In this document: positions 1-6,507 of the stretch, in pieces | How the letters are laid out: each line of letters opens with the position of its first letter | Position numbering within the stretch: position 1 is the stretch's first letter | From: Myxococcales bacterium | GTDB lineage: Bacteria; Myxococcota; Myxococcia; Myxococcales; Myxococcaceae | DNA: 7,409 nt | Reading direction: 5' to 3' | Assembly: GCA_003153055.1 (NCBI GenBank) | Contig: PMBV01000394.1 | Span: 1-7,409 of the forward strand | The notes under the pieces: generated by a model | The model's input: only the letters and a program-made list of their open reading frames with translations | Databases searched by the model: none | Told to the model about the DNA's origin: nothing | Made by a program: the position numbers and the translations under genes

Positions 1-380
1 CGGTATTCCTTGAGGAGCCCCGTGATGCGCTGGGTGCTCGCCTCGGAGCCGCGGGTGCTCTGGGTCCCCGCGAGCACCGCGAACCAGCCTCGGTACCACG
101 GGGCCCCGCCACCAATGGCCTCCGCCAGCGAGCTCGCCGAGTCTGCGTAGCCCATCGCCGCCTCGAGATCCTCGGTCAAGCCATACAACAAGAAGTTCTT
201 CTCGTAGCGGCGCATCTCCAGCGTCGTGTCGAAGAACCGAGACACTCGATCGTAGAAGCCGACCCAGTCCTCCACCACGAGCAGATTGACGAACAGCACC
301 GACGCGACGAACAGCATGAAGAGAAAGCTCAGCGCATACCCAGCCGCGATCTTCCCCCGAATGCTCGTTCGGCTGAACAC
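1..380 (-). CDS. Membrane sensor protein, probable histidine kinase (N-terminal part, cut by window edge)
   Basis: Only the first 126 residues are visible; the gene runs off the window at position 1. A short basic N-terminus (SRTSIRGK) precedes one strong membrane helix at about residues 11-35 (AAGYALSFLFMLFVASVLFV). A polar, presumably extracytoplasmic helical region follows, containing LEMRRYEKNFLLYG (residues 54-67). The same motif stands at the same distance from the N-terminus in the complete kinase at 2557-3939, so this is probably a paralogous sensor kinase; no kinase domain is visible here. The GTG start at 380 was chosen because the membrane helix begins soon after it and AAGGA lies 4 bases upstream. 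The reading frame is open back to 477, so an earlier TTG is possible. It lies 96 bases after the small membrane protein gene on the same strand and may belong to the permease transcription unit. Membrane sensor: fairly sure; histidine kinase: inferred. Confidence 0.7.
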   Translation of the reverse strand, partial: MFSRTSIRGKIAAGYALSFLFMLFVASVLFVNLLVVEDWVGFYDRVSRFFDTTLEMRRYEKNFLLYGLTEDLEAAMGYADSASSLAEAIGGGAPWYRGWFAVLAGTQSTRGSEASTQRITGLLKEY

Positions 381-476
381 GGCGTCCTTGAAGCTCCTAT
401 CACGCGTCGCAGCACCTCTAGCAAGGGCTGTTGCATGTTGCAACAGCTCCAAGGTCCCAGCGAGGTCGCCCTCGCG

Positions 477-959
477 TCAGTGTCCGCCTGACCTGAGCAC
501 CCCGGAGGCAGCCAGCGCCAGGACGGCGATCTCGGCGATCGCGATCCACGCGTAGGCCATGTCTTTCTTTCGCAAGAACCCGGGGATGATCGCCGCGTAG
601 CAGGCGAGCGTAATGCCGGCCAGGAACGCGATGCCGATGAAGTTGAGGAAGTCGCCTTTGCCGACCATCGTGACCCAGCCCCAGCCAGCGTGAATCCCGG
701 TGGCGGCGAGGTATTGTTTGACCGGCATGCCCCAGTACTTGGGCAGGTCGTCGACCGGTATGAGCGGGGGCATGACGCCGGACACGTAGATCGCGAAGCT
801 GCCAATCAAGAACAAGATGCCGAGCTTCATGCCCTTGTCGAGCAGCCTGGCATAGGTGAGCTGTTCCTCGGCGATCGTCACGACGCGCTTGGGCGCGGCA
901 ACGGCCGGCGCCTCGGTGGTGGGAGCCGCGAGCTGTCTGGCTTCGGTGTGGTCGTTCAT
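477..959 (-). CDS. Small three-helix membrane protein linked to the TauE/SafE permease
   Basis: This 160-residue protein has a polar, Ala/Pro-rich N-terminus (about residues 1-40) and three predicted membrane helices at about 43-63, 103-125 and 134-155. The loop between helices 1 and 2 is conserved-looking (MPPLIPVDDLPKYW, residues 63-76) and is followed by a Gly/Trp-rich stretch (HAGWGW, 90-95). I do not recognise a named family with certainty. It resembles small membrane proteins that sit beside TauE/SafE permeases in sulfate reducers, but does not look like the classical DUF1634 partner. Its start is 12 bases past the permease stop, and AGGAGG (966-971) touches that stop, so the two are almost certainly translated together. 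A role as accessory subunit or regulator of the permease is inferred from context only. Confidence 0.85.
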   Translation of the reverse strand: MNDHTEARQLAAPTTEAPAVAAPKRVVTIAEEQLTYARLLDKGMKLGILFLIGSFAIYVSGVMPPLIPVDDLPKYWGMPVKQYLAATGIHAGWGWVTMVGKGDFLNFIGIAFLAGITLACYAAIIPGFLRKKDMAYAWIAIAEIAVLALAASGVLRSGGH

Positions 960-965
960 GTCGCT

Positions 966-971
966 CCTCCT
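966..971 (-). promoter_or_regulatory. Strong ribosome binding site coupling the permease and the small membrane protein
   Basis: AGGAGG on the minus strand directly follows the TGA of the permease gene (972-974) and lies 6 bases before the ATG at 959. This fixes the start of the small membrane protein and suggests that ribosomes ending on the permease feed the next gene. Confidence 0.8.
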
Positions 972-1943
972 TCAGTTCCAGATTTGCAGGCCCTTGAGCA
1001 GAGCCCGAGTGGAGGCGAACAGCAGAAGGCCAATCACCATGTAGCGGATGGCCGCGGGCTTGCTCTTCGCGAGGATCCGCACTCCGATGATCGAGCCGAG
1101 CATGATGCCGATGAGCGACGGCACGACGAGCATCGGGAGCACCGCGCCGTTGTTCACGTAGATCCACGCCGCTGACGTGTCGGTGATGGACAGGAGGAAC
1201 TTGCTCGTGGCGACCGACACCTTGAGGGGCGCGCCCATCATCAGGTTCAGTACCGGAACGTTGGCCCACCCGGCGCCGAGGCCGAACATCCCGGCCATGA
1301 CGCCGATGACGATGAAGGTGGCGAGGCCCTGCGGCGTGCGGTGGATCTTCCAGTCGATGTCCTGGCCCGTCGAGGCCTCGTGGTACACGCCGCTGATGCG
1401 GAGCGCGGTCGAGAGGGCGTCGGCCTTGGCCACCTCGGGGAACTCGGACTTCTTGGCCAAGAGCATGATGACGACGATGCCGAGGATGGTCGCTCCCAGG
1501 GCGATCTGCACCACGTTCGTCGGCAACGCGAGGCCGATCATCGCCCCGACGATGGAGCAGGCCGAGGCGATGAGCGCCACCGGGATCGCCAGCCGCAGGT
1601 CGGCCAGCCCCTTCTTCAGCAGGCCCGGGCCCGCCGCCAGCGCTCCAGCCAACGCGACGAGCAGCCCCGCGCCCCGCACGAAGTCGAGGTGGAACGGGAA
1701 GAAGCCTCCGATGATGGGCACGAAGAGCACCCCGCCGCCAACCCCCCCCAGCACCGCCACGATGCCCATCACGAATGTCACGACGAAGAGAATGGCCGGC
1801 CACCCCCACCAAGGCATCGTCGAACCGGACGATGCGTCAGCCGACGGGCTCGCCAACGAGGCCGCATGGGCGACTCCGGCGGTGAAGAGCGAGGCGAGGG
1901 CGATTCCAGCCAGCGAATGAAGAAGCTGAGTCTTCCTTGACAC
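972..1943 (-). CDS. TauE/SafE (DUF81) family anion permease with N-terminal signal-like segment
   Basis: The 323-residue protein has an N-terminal hydrophobic segment (residues about 9-27) ending in AHA-A, a likely signal-peptide cleavage site or first membrane helix. A Ser/Ala-rich stretch follows, then the TauE/SafE core from about residue 45 to 320 with seven or eight membrane helices. The two pseudo-symmetric Gly-rich motifs of the family are clear: GGVGGGVLFVPII (66-78) and GLGAGWANVPVLN (221-233). The central loop (about 164-205) is long and hydrophilic. Family members move sulfite, sulfonates or related anions, and DUF81 proteins have been proposed as sulfate transporters in sulfate reducers; direction and substrate cannot be read here. 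The start is GTG with AAGGAG 5 bases upstream. The next gene on this strand follows after 12 bases. Given aprB in the window, import of sulfate or export of sulfite is plausible. Confidence 0.92.
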   Translation of the reverse strand: MSRKTQLLHSLAGIALASLFTAGVAHAASLASPSADASSGSTMPWWGWPAILFVVTFVMGIVAVLGGVGGGVLFVPIIGGFFPFHLDFVRGAGLLVALAGALAAGPGLLKKGLADLRLAIPVALIASACSIVGAMIGLALPTNVVQIALGATILGIVVIMLLAKKSEFPEVAKADALSTALRISGVYHEASTGQDIDWKIHRTPQGLATFIVIGVMAGMFGLGAGWANVPVLNLMMGAPLKVSVATSKFLLSITDTSAAWIYVNNGAVLPMLVVPSLIGIMLGSIIGVRILAKSKPAAIRYMVIGLLLFASTRALLKGLQIWN

Positions 1944-2150
1944 GAGTTCTCCTTGTCCAGGGCGAGCAGTGGATTGTGTGTGAGTCCCAGAGAGTCAGCC
2001 GCGGTTCGGTCGCGCGGTCGATCTGACATTGCGCAAGACGATGAATGACCGCGGGCAGACTCGGCACGAGGGCGCGAAACCTACCGCAACCGAAGGCAGG
2101 CCGGAAGCAGTGCCCTCGCGTCGAGGGCACGCAATTCTTTCGGCGAGGGC
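1944..2150. other. Intergenic region between the two minus-strand blocks
   Basis: This 207-base gap separates the response-regulator gene from the permease gene. It holds the hairpin at 2110-2130. It must also hold any promoter for the permease unit, but I see no convincing -35/-10 or -24/-12 pair. Overlapping open frames here have no recognisable protein content and I regard them as chance. Confidence 0.6.
2110..2130 (-). terminator. Hairpin terminator after the response-regulator operon
   Basis: A perfect 9-base-pair stem (GTGCCCTCG / CGAGGGCAC) with a 3-base loop lies about 20 bases after the response-regulator stop in transcription order. No real run of U follows (TGCTTCC), so it may be a weak intrinsic terminator or an RNA 3'-end stabiliser rather than a full terminator. 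Confidence 0.55.
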
Positions 2151-2534
2151 TCAGTGTCCAGGGACTTGAGGGGGCAGGAGCGCGCGCTGGATCGAGGCCT
2201 TCAGCTCCTTGAGCTTGACTGGCTTGGGGAAGAAGTCGTGCACCTCACCCCGGAGCGCCTCGATGGCGGTGTCGAGGTTCGCGAAGGCGGTGATCATGAT
2301 CACCTTCACCGCGGGGTAGGACTTGCGCACGTTCTTCAGGACCTCCATGCCGTCGACGCCCTTCATCTTGTAGTCGGTGATGACGACGTCGAAGGGGACC
2401 TCCTCGAGCCGGGCGAGCGCCGGCTGTGCGTTGACGAAGGTCTCCACGATGTAGCCCTCTTGCTCGAGCGACAGCTTGGCCATTTCTCCGACGATCCGCT
2501 CGTCGTCGATGACCATGATTCGGTGAGTGCCCAT
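2151..2534 (-). CDS. Single-domain (receiver-only) response regulator
   Basis: The 127-residue protein is a complete CheY-like receiver domain and nothing else. The acidic pair is D10-D11, the phosphoacceptor is D54 (VVITDYKMKG), the switch Thr is T82 (MITAF), and the conserved Lys is K104 (FFPKPV). No DNA-binding or enzymatic output domain follows, so it must act through protein-protein contact or as a phosphate relay or sink. The ATG at 2534 was chosen because the receiver begins right after it (GTHRIMVIDDE) and AAGGA lies 5 bases upstream; an in-frame earlier ATG would add 38 non-homologous residues overlapping the kinase. It follows the kinase stop by 22 bases, so that kinase is its probable phosphodonor. 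It is the last gene before the hairpin at 2110-2130. Confidence 0.93.
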   Translation of the reverse strand: MGTHRIMVIDDERIVGEMAKLSLEQEGYIVETFVNAQPALARLEEVPFDVVITDYKMKGVDGMEVLKNVRKSYPAVKVIMITAFANLDTAIEALRGEVHDFFPKPVKLKELKASIQRALLPPQVPGH

Positions 2535-2556
2535 GGCTTTCCTTGAGGCGCCGTTC

Positions 2557-3939
2557 TCAGGCCGTCGGCAGCCCGATGATGAAGGTGGTCCCCCCGCCAA
2601 CCCGACTCTCCACCCGGATGTCTCCGTGGTGGTTCTTGATGATGCCATAGCTCACCGAGAGCCCCAGCCCGGTGCCGTCGACGCCCTTGGTGCTGAAGAA
2701 GGGGTCGAAGATCTGCGGGAGATGCTCGGGTGCGATGCCCTTCCCGTCGTCGTGGACCGACAGCTCGACCCGGCCGGAGGCGACCCGCGAGCTGATGGTG
2801 AGATGGCCGCCCGGGACCATCGCCTGGACCGCGTTGACGACGAGGTTGACCAACACCTGCTGGATCTGGTGCTCGTCGACGTACACCCCGGGCAGCGGCT
2901 CGGCCAGGGCGAGCTTGAGCTCGATGTTCGACACGGTGAGCTGGTTCTGCACGAGCGGGAGCGTCTTGGTCACCAGCTGGTTCAGGTCTGCTCGCTCCAG
3001 CCGGGTCCCCTGCGGCTTGGAGAAGTCGAGCAGGTTCCTGATGATGCGCCTGATCCGCTCGGTCTCTTCCTCGATCTGGCTCACCATCTCGAGCTGCTTA
3101 GACGGCGCAAGGTGCTCGTGGAGCTCGACGAAGGTCTGGGCGATCATCGAGATGATGTTGACCGGGTTGGTCAGCTCGTGGGTCACGCCGGCGGTCAAGA
3201 CGCCGATCGACGCGAGCTTCTTGGTTTGGATGATCTGCTCCTCGCGGTGCTCGAGCTCCTCGGACATCGAGTTGATCGCCGCGACCACCGCGTCGAGCTC
3301 GTCGTCGGTCTTGAGGGCTCCGATCTGCTGGAAGTTCCCCAGGGAGATCGACCTGGCGAGCGCCTCGATCGAGCGGAGCGAGCGCACGATGCGCTGGGAG
3401 ATCGCGTGGCTCACCGCGAAGGCCAAGAGGAAGAAGACGCCAAAGGAGACGAACAGCACTCGCCGGGCCGAGGCGATGATGCGATTGACTTCTTGCCGCT
3501 CGAGCACGGTGATGGCCGCCGAGAACTCCCTGAGCTCCTGGCCTCGGCTCCTCAGCGCGGCCTCGGCGCGGGCTTCGTCCTGGGGGTGCCTGGGCAGCTC
3601 GGCGAGGCTCAGGCGGTAGGCGTTCACCAGCTCACGGAGCTCCTCGAGCTTCTTGGGGCCGATGGCCGCGGCGATCTCTTCCGCGGCGCGATCGATGGCC
3701 AGGAGGGTGAGCCCGAGCTTCACCTCGATCTCTCCGAGGGCGCCGGGGTCGGCGTAGAGGAAGTGGTTCTTCTCGGCGAGCCGCATCTCGAGGAAACCGG
3801 CGTTCAAGTCGTCGGCGATCTCCACGAAGCGCAGCTTCAAGAGAATGACGCTCAAGCTCTGGTAGCCGACCACCCCCATGAGGAGCATCAGCACCATGAT
3901 GACCGAGTTCGAGAGGATGACCTTCCGTTCGATCTTCAC
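2557..3939 (-). CDS. Membrane-bound sensor histidine kinase
   Basis: 460 residues, complete. In order: short basic N-terminus, membrane helix 1 (about 8-33), extracytoplasmic helical sensor region (about 35-157) with LEMRLAEKNHFLY (50-62), membrane helix 2 (about 160-181), and a HAMP-like linker (about 182-235). The dimerisation/phosphoacceptor helix has H254 in VTHELTNP, and the HATPase_c domain runs from about 355 to 458. ATP-site boxes are visible: N box around N369 (NLVVNAVQA), G1 around D397 (DDGKGI), F box FDPFF (411-415), and G2 GTGLGL (422-427). All key residues are present, so it should autophosphorylate and pass phosphate to the receiver encoded 22 bases downstream. The start is GTG with GAGGAGG 4 bases upstream. 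The gene lies 15 bases after the MshEN/DUF202-like gene, in the same operon. The ligand is unknown; the helical sensor resembles four-helix-bundle types. Confidence 0.95.
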   Translation of the reverse strand: MKIERKVILSNSVIMVLMLLMGVVGYQSLSVILLKLRFVEIADDLNAGFLEMRLAEKNHFLYADPGALGEIEVKLGLTLLAIDRAAEEIAAAIGPKKLEELRELVNAYRLSLAELPRHPQDEARAEAALRSRGQELREFSAAITVLERQEVNRIIASARRVLFVSFGVFFLLAFAVSHAISQRIVRSLRSIEALARSISLGNFQQIGALKTDDELDAVVAAINSMSEELEHREEQIIQTKKLASIGVLTAGVTHELTNPVNIISMIAQTFVELHEHLAPSKQLEMVSQIEEETERIRRIIRNLLDFSKPQGTRLERADLNQLVTKTLPLVQNQLTVSNIELKLALAEPLPGVYVDEHQIQQVLVNLVVNAVQAMVPGGHLTISSRVASGRVELSVHDDGKGIAPEHLPQIFDPFFSTKGVDGTGLGLSVSYGIIKNHHGDIRVESRVGGGTTFIIGLPTA

Positions 3940-3954
3940 CGGGCCTCCTCGAGG

Positions 3955-5151
3955 TCAAGCCAGCCCATGGGGCAGCTCGGCCTCTTCCTTGCGCACCGGG
4001 AGGTACCAGAGGACGCCGTCCACCGCCAAGAAGAGCCCTGCCACCACGAGGACGCCGTCGACGACGCTGAGGGCTCCGTAGCCGAAGTAGCCGGTGAGCC
4101 CCAGCCCGAGGCCGACGAAGGACACTCCGGTGCGAATGAAGGCGAGGCCGGTACGGGCCCGGGCGTAGATGGTGCGAGTGCAGGCCGCCACCGTCCGCTC
4201 GCCGGCCAGCACCGTCCGCTCCCTGGCCAGGGGCGTGCGCTCCTTCTGCACCGGAGGCGGGTCGAGGGTCGTCCGGAGCTCCTTGAGCGCCTGGGCCTGC
4301 CGCGCCAGCATCGTCAGCCGGGGCAGGGGCGGAGCCACATCGCCGGCGTCGCGCGGCGAGTAGTCCCCCACGAAGTGGAGCGTCGCCGCGGTGACCTCGA
4401 CCAGGCCGTGGTGCCCCGGCCCTCGGAACGCGCGCCTGAGCGACCAGTAGTTCGGCACGGCCCCCGCCACCATGACGAGCCCCGCGGCGGCGAGCAGCCA
4501 GGGCAAGTGGAACGGCTCTTCGCGACCGCTGCGCGCGAGGGCGTCGGCCAGCGCGACGAGGCCCAGGCCCCAGCGAGCCAGGGCGAGGCTCGTGCGCAGC
4601 TTCGCGAAGTCCGTGCGGAGGCAGGCGAGGCGGGTGCGCCACTGAGCCATCGTGTTTCGCCAGAACGCGAGGCCGGTGCGCTCGGTGCCGACCAGCCGGC
4701 CCACCGGGGCGTGGGCGTAGTCCAGGAGGTACCACTCGATGTCTTGCTTGAGCGCGACCCACAGCTCGTACCGCCCGGCTCCGAAGCGCTCGTCGAGAAA
4801 GGCGAGGAGCGACGGATCGCGCGGGTCAGCCGCGGCGACCACCGTCGTCTCGCCGTCGGTGAGGAGCGGGCAGTACCCCAGGCGGCTCGCCTGGCCTCGG
4901 TCGAGCCCGGTGAGGAGCTCGACTGGAACCGGCACCCGCTCGTCAAACCCGACCGCCGGGCACCCGAAGTGCGCCGCCAGGATGTCGAGGAGTGTCTGGC
5001 GGGGGACCCCGAGCTCTTGCACGAGGATCTGCTCGCGGAAGAGGCCCCTTTGGGCGGCGGCGTGTCCGGCCTGCTCGAGGGCGTCATGAGTGATGAGCCC
5101 TCGCTCGACGAGGCCTTTCAGCGGGTCCGCGGGCGCGTCGAGGGCCGTCAT
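3955..5151 (-). CDS. MshEN (GspE/PilB N-terminal) domain fused to two DUF202-like heptad-repeat membrane modules
   Basis: 398 residues. Residues about 5-147 resemble the MshEN domain found at the N-terminus of GspE/PilB/MshE ATPases (LVERGLITHDALEQA, LGVPRQTLLDILAAHFGCP, a VVAAADPRDP-like turn). No ATPase follows. Instead there are two membrane modules. Module A has Arg at 158, 165, 172, 179, 186 and 193, exactly seven apart, then hydrophobic segments at about 191-206 and 216-236. Module B has Arg at 305, 312, 319, 326, 333 and 340, nearly always as Arg-Thr, then helices at about 338-357 and 362-384 and a DGVLWYLPVRK end. The core RTGLAFIRTG resembles DUF202 (YidH/Vtc1). The ATG at 5151 overlaps the upstream stop as ATGA and has no good ribosome site, so translation is probably coupled. 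MshEN domains can bind cyclic di-GMP, but the RLG signature is not clear here. Function unknown; a signalling or membrane-scaffold role is inferred. Confidence 0.85.
   Translation of the reverse strand: MTALDAPADPLKGLVERGLITHDALEQAGHAAAQRGLFREQILVQELGVPRQTLLDILAAHFGCPAVGFDERVPVPVELLTGLDRGQASRLGYCPLLTDGETTVVAAADPRDPSLLAFLDERFGAGRYELWVALKQDIEWYLLDYAHAPVGRLVGTERTGLAFWRNTMAQWRTRLACLRTDFAKLRTSLALARWGLGLVALADALARSGREEPFHLPWLLAAAGLVMVAGAVPNYWSLRRAFRGPGHHGLVEVTAATLHFVGDYSPRDAGDVAPPLPRLTMLARQAQALKELRTTLDPPPVQKERTPLARERTVLAGERTVAACTRTIYARARTGLAFIRTGVSFVGLGLGLTGYFGYGALSVVDGVLVVAGLFLAVDGVLWYLPVRKEEAELPHGLA
3991..4680 (-). repeat. Two heptad-repeat/membrane modules (A and B) within the MshEN fusion gene
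   Basis: Module A is coded at 4432-4680 and module B at 3991-4239. Each starts with six coding units of 21 bases that place Arg at every seventh residue. At DNA level the 21-base period is visible, for instance ACCGTCCGCTC at 4190 and again at 4211 on the plus strand. The units are otherwise diverged, so the repeat appears to be kept at protein level rather than being a recent duplication. Confidence 0.8.
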
Positions 5152-6419
5152 GGGGTGATGGACACCTTGGGCCAGCTGGCCAGAGGTCGCCCGTAGTCGG
5201 GCAGCGCTATCTCGAGCTCGCCGAAGCAGTAGGGGAAGGCGCGCCGGGTTCGCTCGGCCGGGAGGTGCCAGTACAGGCCGTCGGCGATGAGCGCGAGGCC
5301 GAGCAGTGCCAGCGCCACGTCGAAGATCGCCCACGCCACCGACGAGAGCCCGAACCCGATGAGGAGCCCGAGGCCGACGGCGGACAGGCTCATGCCCGTG
5401 CGCACGAAGGCGAGGCCGGTCCGCGAGCGAGCCATCACGGTTCGCAGTCGAGCCATGACGTTTCTGCGGTCAGCCAGGACGGTGCGCTCGAGGGCGAGCC
5501 CGGTGGTGCCCCACACTCCCGGGCGTGAGGGCCGGCGGAGGAGCGGGGGGATCTCGCCGGCGCTGTGGGCTGCGACTCCGTGGACAGGGGGAAAGAAGAA
5601 GTCCCAGATGCCCGCCTGGGCGTTGCTGGCCTCGATGGAGTGCTCGCCCTCTCGACTGGCCCGGCGCCCCGGGAAGTACCAGTGGAGCCCCTCGGCGACC
5701 ATCGCGACGCCCGCCGCGACGAAGCTGAGGTCGAGCACCGACCAGGCTCCGGCGCCCAGCTGGCGGAACAGCGCGACGCCGAGCCCGATGAAGGCGATGC
5801 CGGTGCGCGTGAAGGCCAGCCCGGTGCGGGCCCGCGCCATGACGGTGCGGAGGCAGGCGAGGGTGGTGCGCTCCTCGGCGAGGTCGGTGCGATCGCTGGC
5901 GAGGAAGCGGCGGCGCATCACTGGCGAGAGGTTCTCCCAGCCGGCGCGCAGCTCCTCGGCCATCGGAACCGGCGCCGAACGGGTGAAGACGGGGCTCGTC
6001 TCCGAGGCCGAGGCCTCGAGCACGGTCGTGCCCCAGGTGGGCTCGGTGCACGCGCAGCTCGGCTGTCCGCCCCCCCGCTTCCTCGAGGGGAGGTACCAGG
6101 CGAGGCCGTCGACTCCCATGGCGAGGCCCGCAGCGCCGAGGACGAGCTCGAGCGGGACGAGCCAGCCAAGACCGAAGATGCGCAAGAGCAGCAGCGCGGC
6201 GGTGATGAACGAGAGGCCGGTGCGCAAGAGCGCGAGCCCGGTCCGCCCCTTGGCCAGGGCGGTGCGGACGACCGAGAGCTCGAGGCGCCGATGGGCGAGG
6301 AGCGTCCTGACCCGAGCGAGCGGTGTTCGGCCGGCCGAGGGAGGGAAGCGCGGGTTCAGATCCTGCTGCTCCTCCCAGGCGCGCTCTTCGTCATCGGGCC
6401 AGAGCACTCTGTTGTTCAT
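5148..6419 (-). CDS. Membrane protein of three tandem DUF202-like heptad-repeat modules
   Basis: 423 residues. A short acidic N-terminus (1-29) precedes three modules. Module 1 (about 31-115) has Arg at 31, 38, 45, 52, 59 and 66. Module 2 (about 177-252) has Arg at 177, 184, 191, 198 and 205. Module 3 (about 312-390) has Arg at 312, 319, 326, 333 and 340. Thr usually follows each Arg, and Ala often stands three residues further on. Each array runs into RTGLAF-x-RTG (RTGLALLRTG in module 1) and two hydrophobic segments, ending in DGLAWYLPSRK, EGLHWYFPGRR or DGLYWHLPAER. The RTGLAFxRTG core resembles DUF202, the family of YidH and yeast Vtc1. Six membrane helices with cytosolic heptad helices are likely. 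Both linkers contain WGTT-x-L (129-134, 303-308). The ATG at 6419 lacks a Shine-Dalgarno sequence. First gene of the operon. Function not known. Confidence 0.87.
   Translation of the reverse strand: MNNRVLWPDDEERAWEEQQDLNPRFPPSAGRTPLARVRTLLAHRRLELSVVRTALAKGRTGLALLRTGLSFITAALLLLRIFGLGWLVPLELVLGAAGLAMGVDGLAWYLPSRKRGGGQPSCACTEPTWGTTVLEASASETSPVFTRSAPVPMAEELRAGWENLSPVMRRRFLASDRTDLAEERTTLACLRTVMARARTGLAFTRTGIAFIGLGVALFRQLGAGAWSVLDLSFVAAGVAMVAEGLHWYFPGRRASREGEHSIEASNAQAGIWDFFFPPVHGVAAHSAGEIPPLLRRPSRPGVWGTTGLALERTVLADRRNVMARLRTVMARSRTGLAFVRTGMSLSAVGLGLLIGFGLSSVAWAIFDVALALLGLALIADGLYWHLPAERTRRAFPYCFGELEIALPDYGRPLASWPKVSITP
5250..6329 (-). repeat. Three heptad-repeat/membrane modules (1-3) within one gene
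   Basis: Coding positions are 6084-6329 (module 1), 5667-5891 (module 2) and 5250-5486 (module 3). Each has five or six 21-base units coding x-R-T-x-x-A-x, then a two-helix membrane hairpin and a Trp/Tyr-rich end motif. Linkers between modules are about 60 residues and dissimilar apart from a shared WGTT. Confidence 0.8.
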
Positions 6420-6431
6420 CGGAGGGGGCGC

Positions 6432-6491
6432 ACCGTACCAAGTCCGGCCGCCCCGCGCGAACTGAGGCTTCGAGGCGAAACGTGGTACAAG
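6432..6491. promoter_or_regulatory. Divergent promoter region with mirrored TGGTAC extended -10 candidates
   Basis: The 95 bases between the two divergent genes contain GTACCA (6435-6440) and TGGTAC (6483-6488), an inverted pair. Read outward, each gives an extended -10-like string: TGGTACGGT on the minus strand and TGGTACAAG on the plus strand. No good -35 is visible on either side. The minus-strand start point would fall only a few bases before the ATG at 6419, which would fit that gene's lack of a ribosome site. Weak evidence from sequence alone. Confidence 0.3.
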
Positions 6492-6502
6492 GCGCGCCCC
6501 AA

Positions 6503-6507
6503 AGGAG
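6503..6507 (+). promoter_or_regulatory. Ribosome binding site that favours a TTG start
   Basis: AGGAG (within AAAGGAG) lies 7 bases before TTG at 6515 but 16 bases before the in-frame ATG at 6524. Spacing therefore favours TTG as the start of the small protein gene. Confidence 0.55.

Noticed and set aside
418..1812. 464-codon minus-strand open frame overlapping the permease and the small membrane protein
   Set aside because: Wrong-frame translation rich in Arg, Gly and His; two genes with real domains and good ribosome sites occupy the correct frames.
1177..1920. Plus-strand open frames opposite the permease gene
   Set aside because: Pro/Ala/Arg-rich translation without motifs; the minus strand codes for a clear TauE/SafE protein.
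4190..4240. 21-base tandem units suggesting a minisatellite or CRISPR-like array
   Set aside because: Units are contiguous, in frame, diverged at many bases and keep Arg-Thr at protein level; there are no spacers.
2527..5196. An 889-codon plus-strand open frame opposite four minus-strand genes
   Set aside because: Its translation is low-complexity, rich in Arg, Asp, Glu, Leu and Gly, with no domain. The opposite strand codes for clear kinase, receiver and membrane proteins. High-GC genes commonly leave long antisense frames open.
5287..6465. Plus-strand open frame with repeated RPVRxxAxTVRSxA-like units
   Set aside because: It is the antisense image of the 21-base heptad repeats of the minus-strand array gene. 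The repetition is inherited and no membrane or domain features appear.
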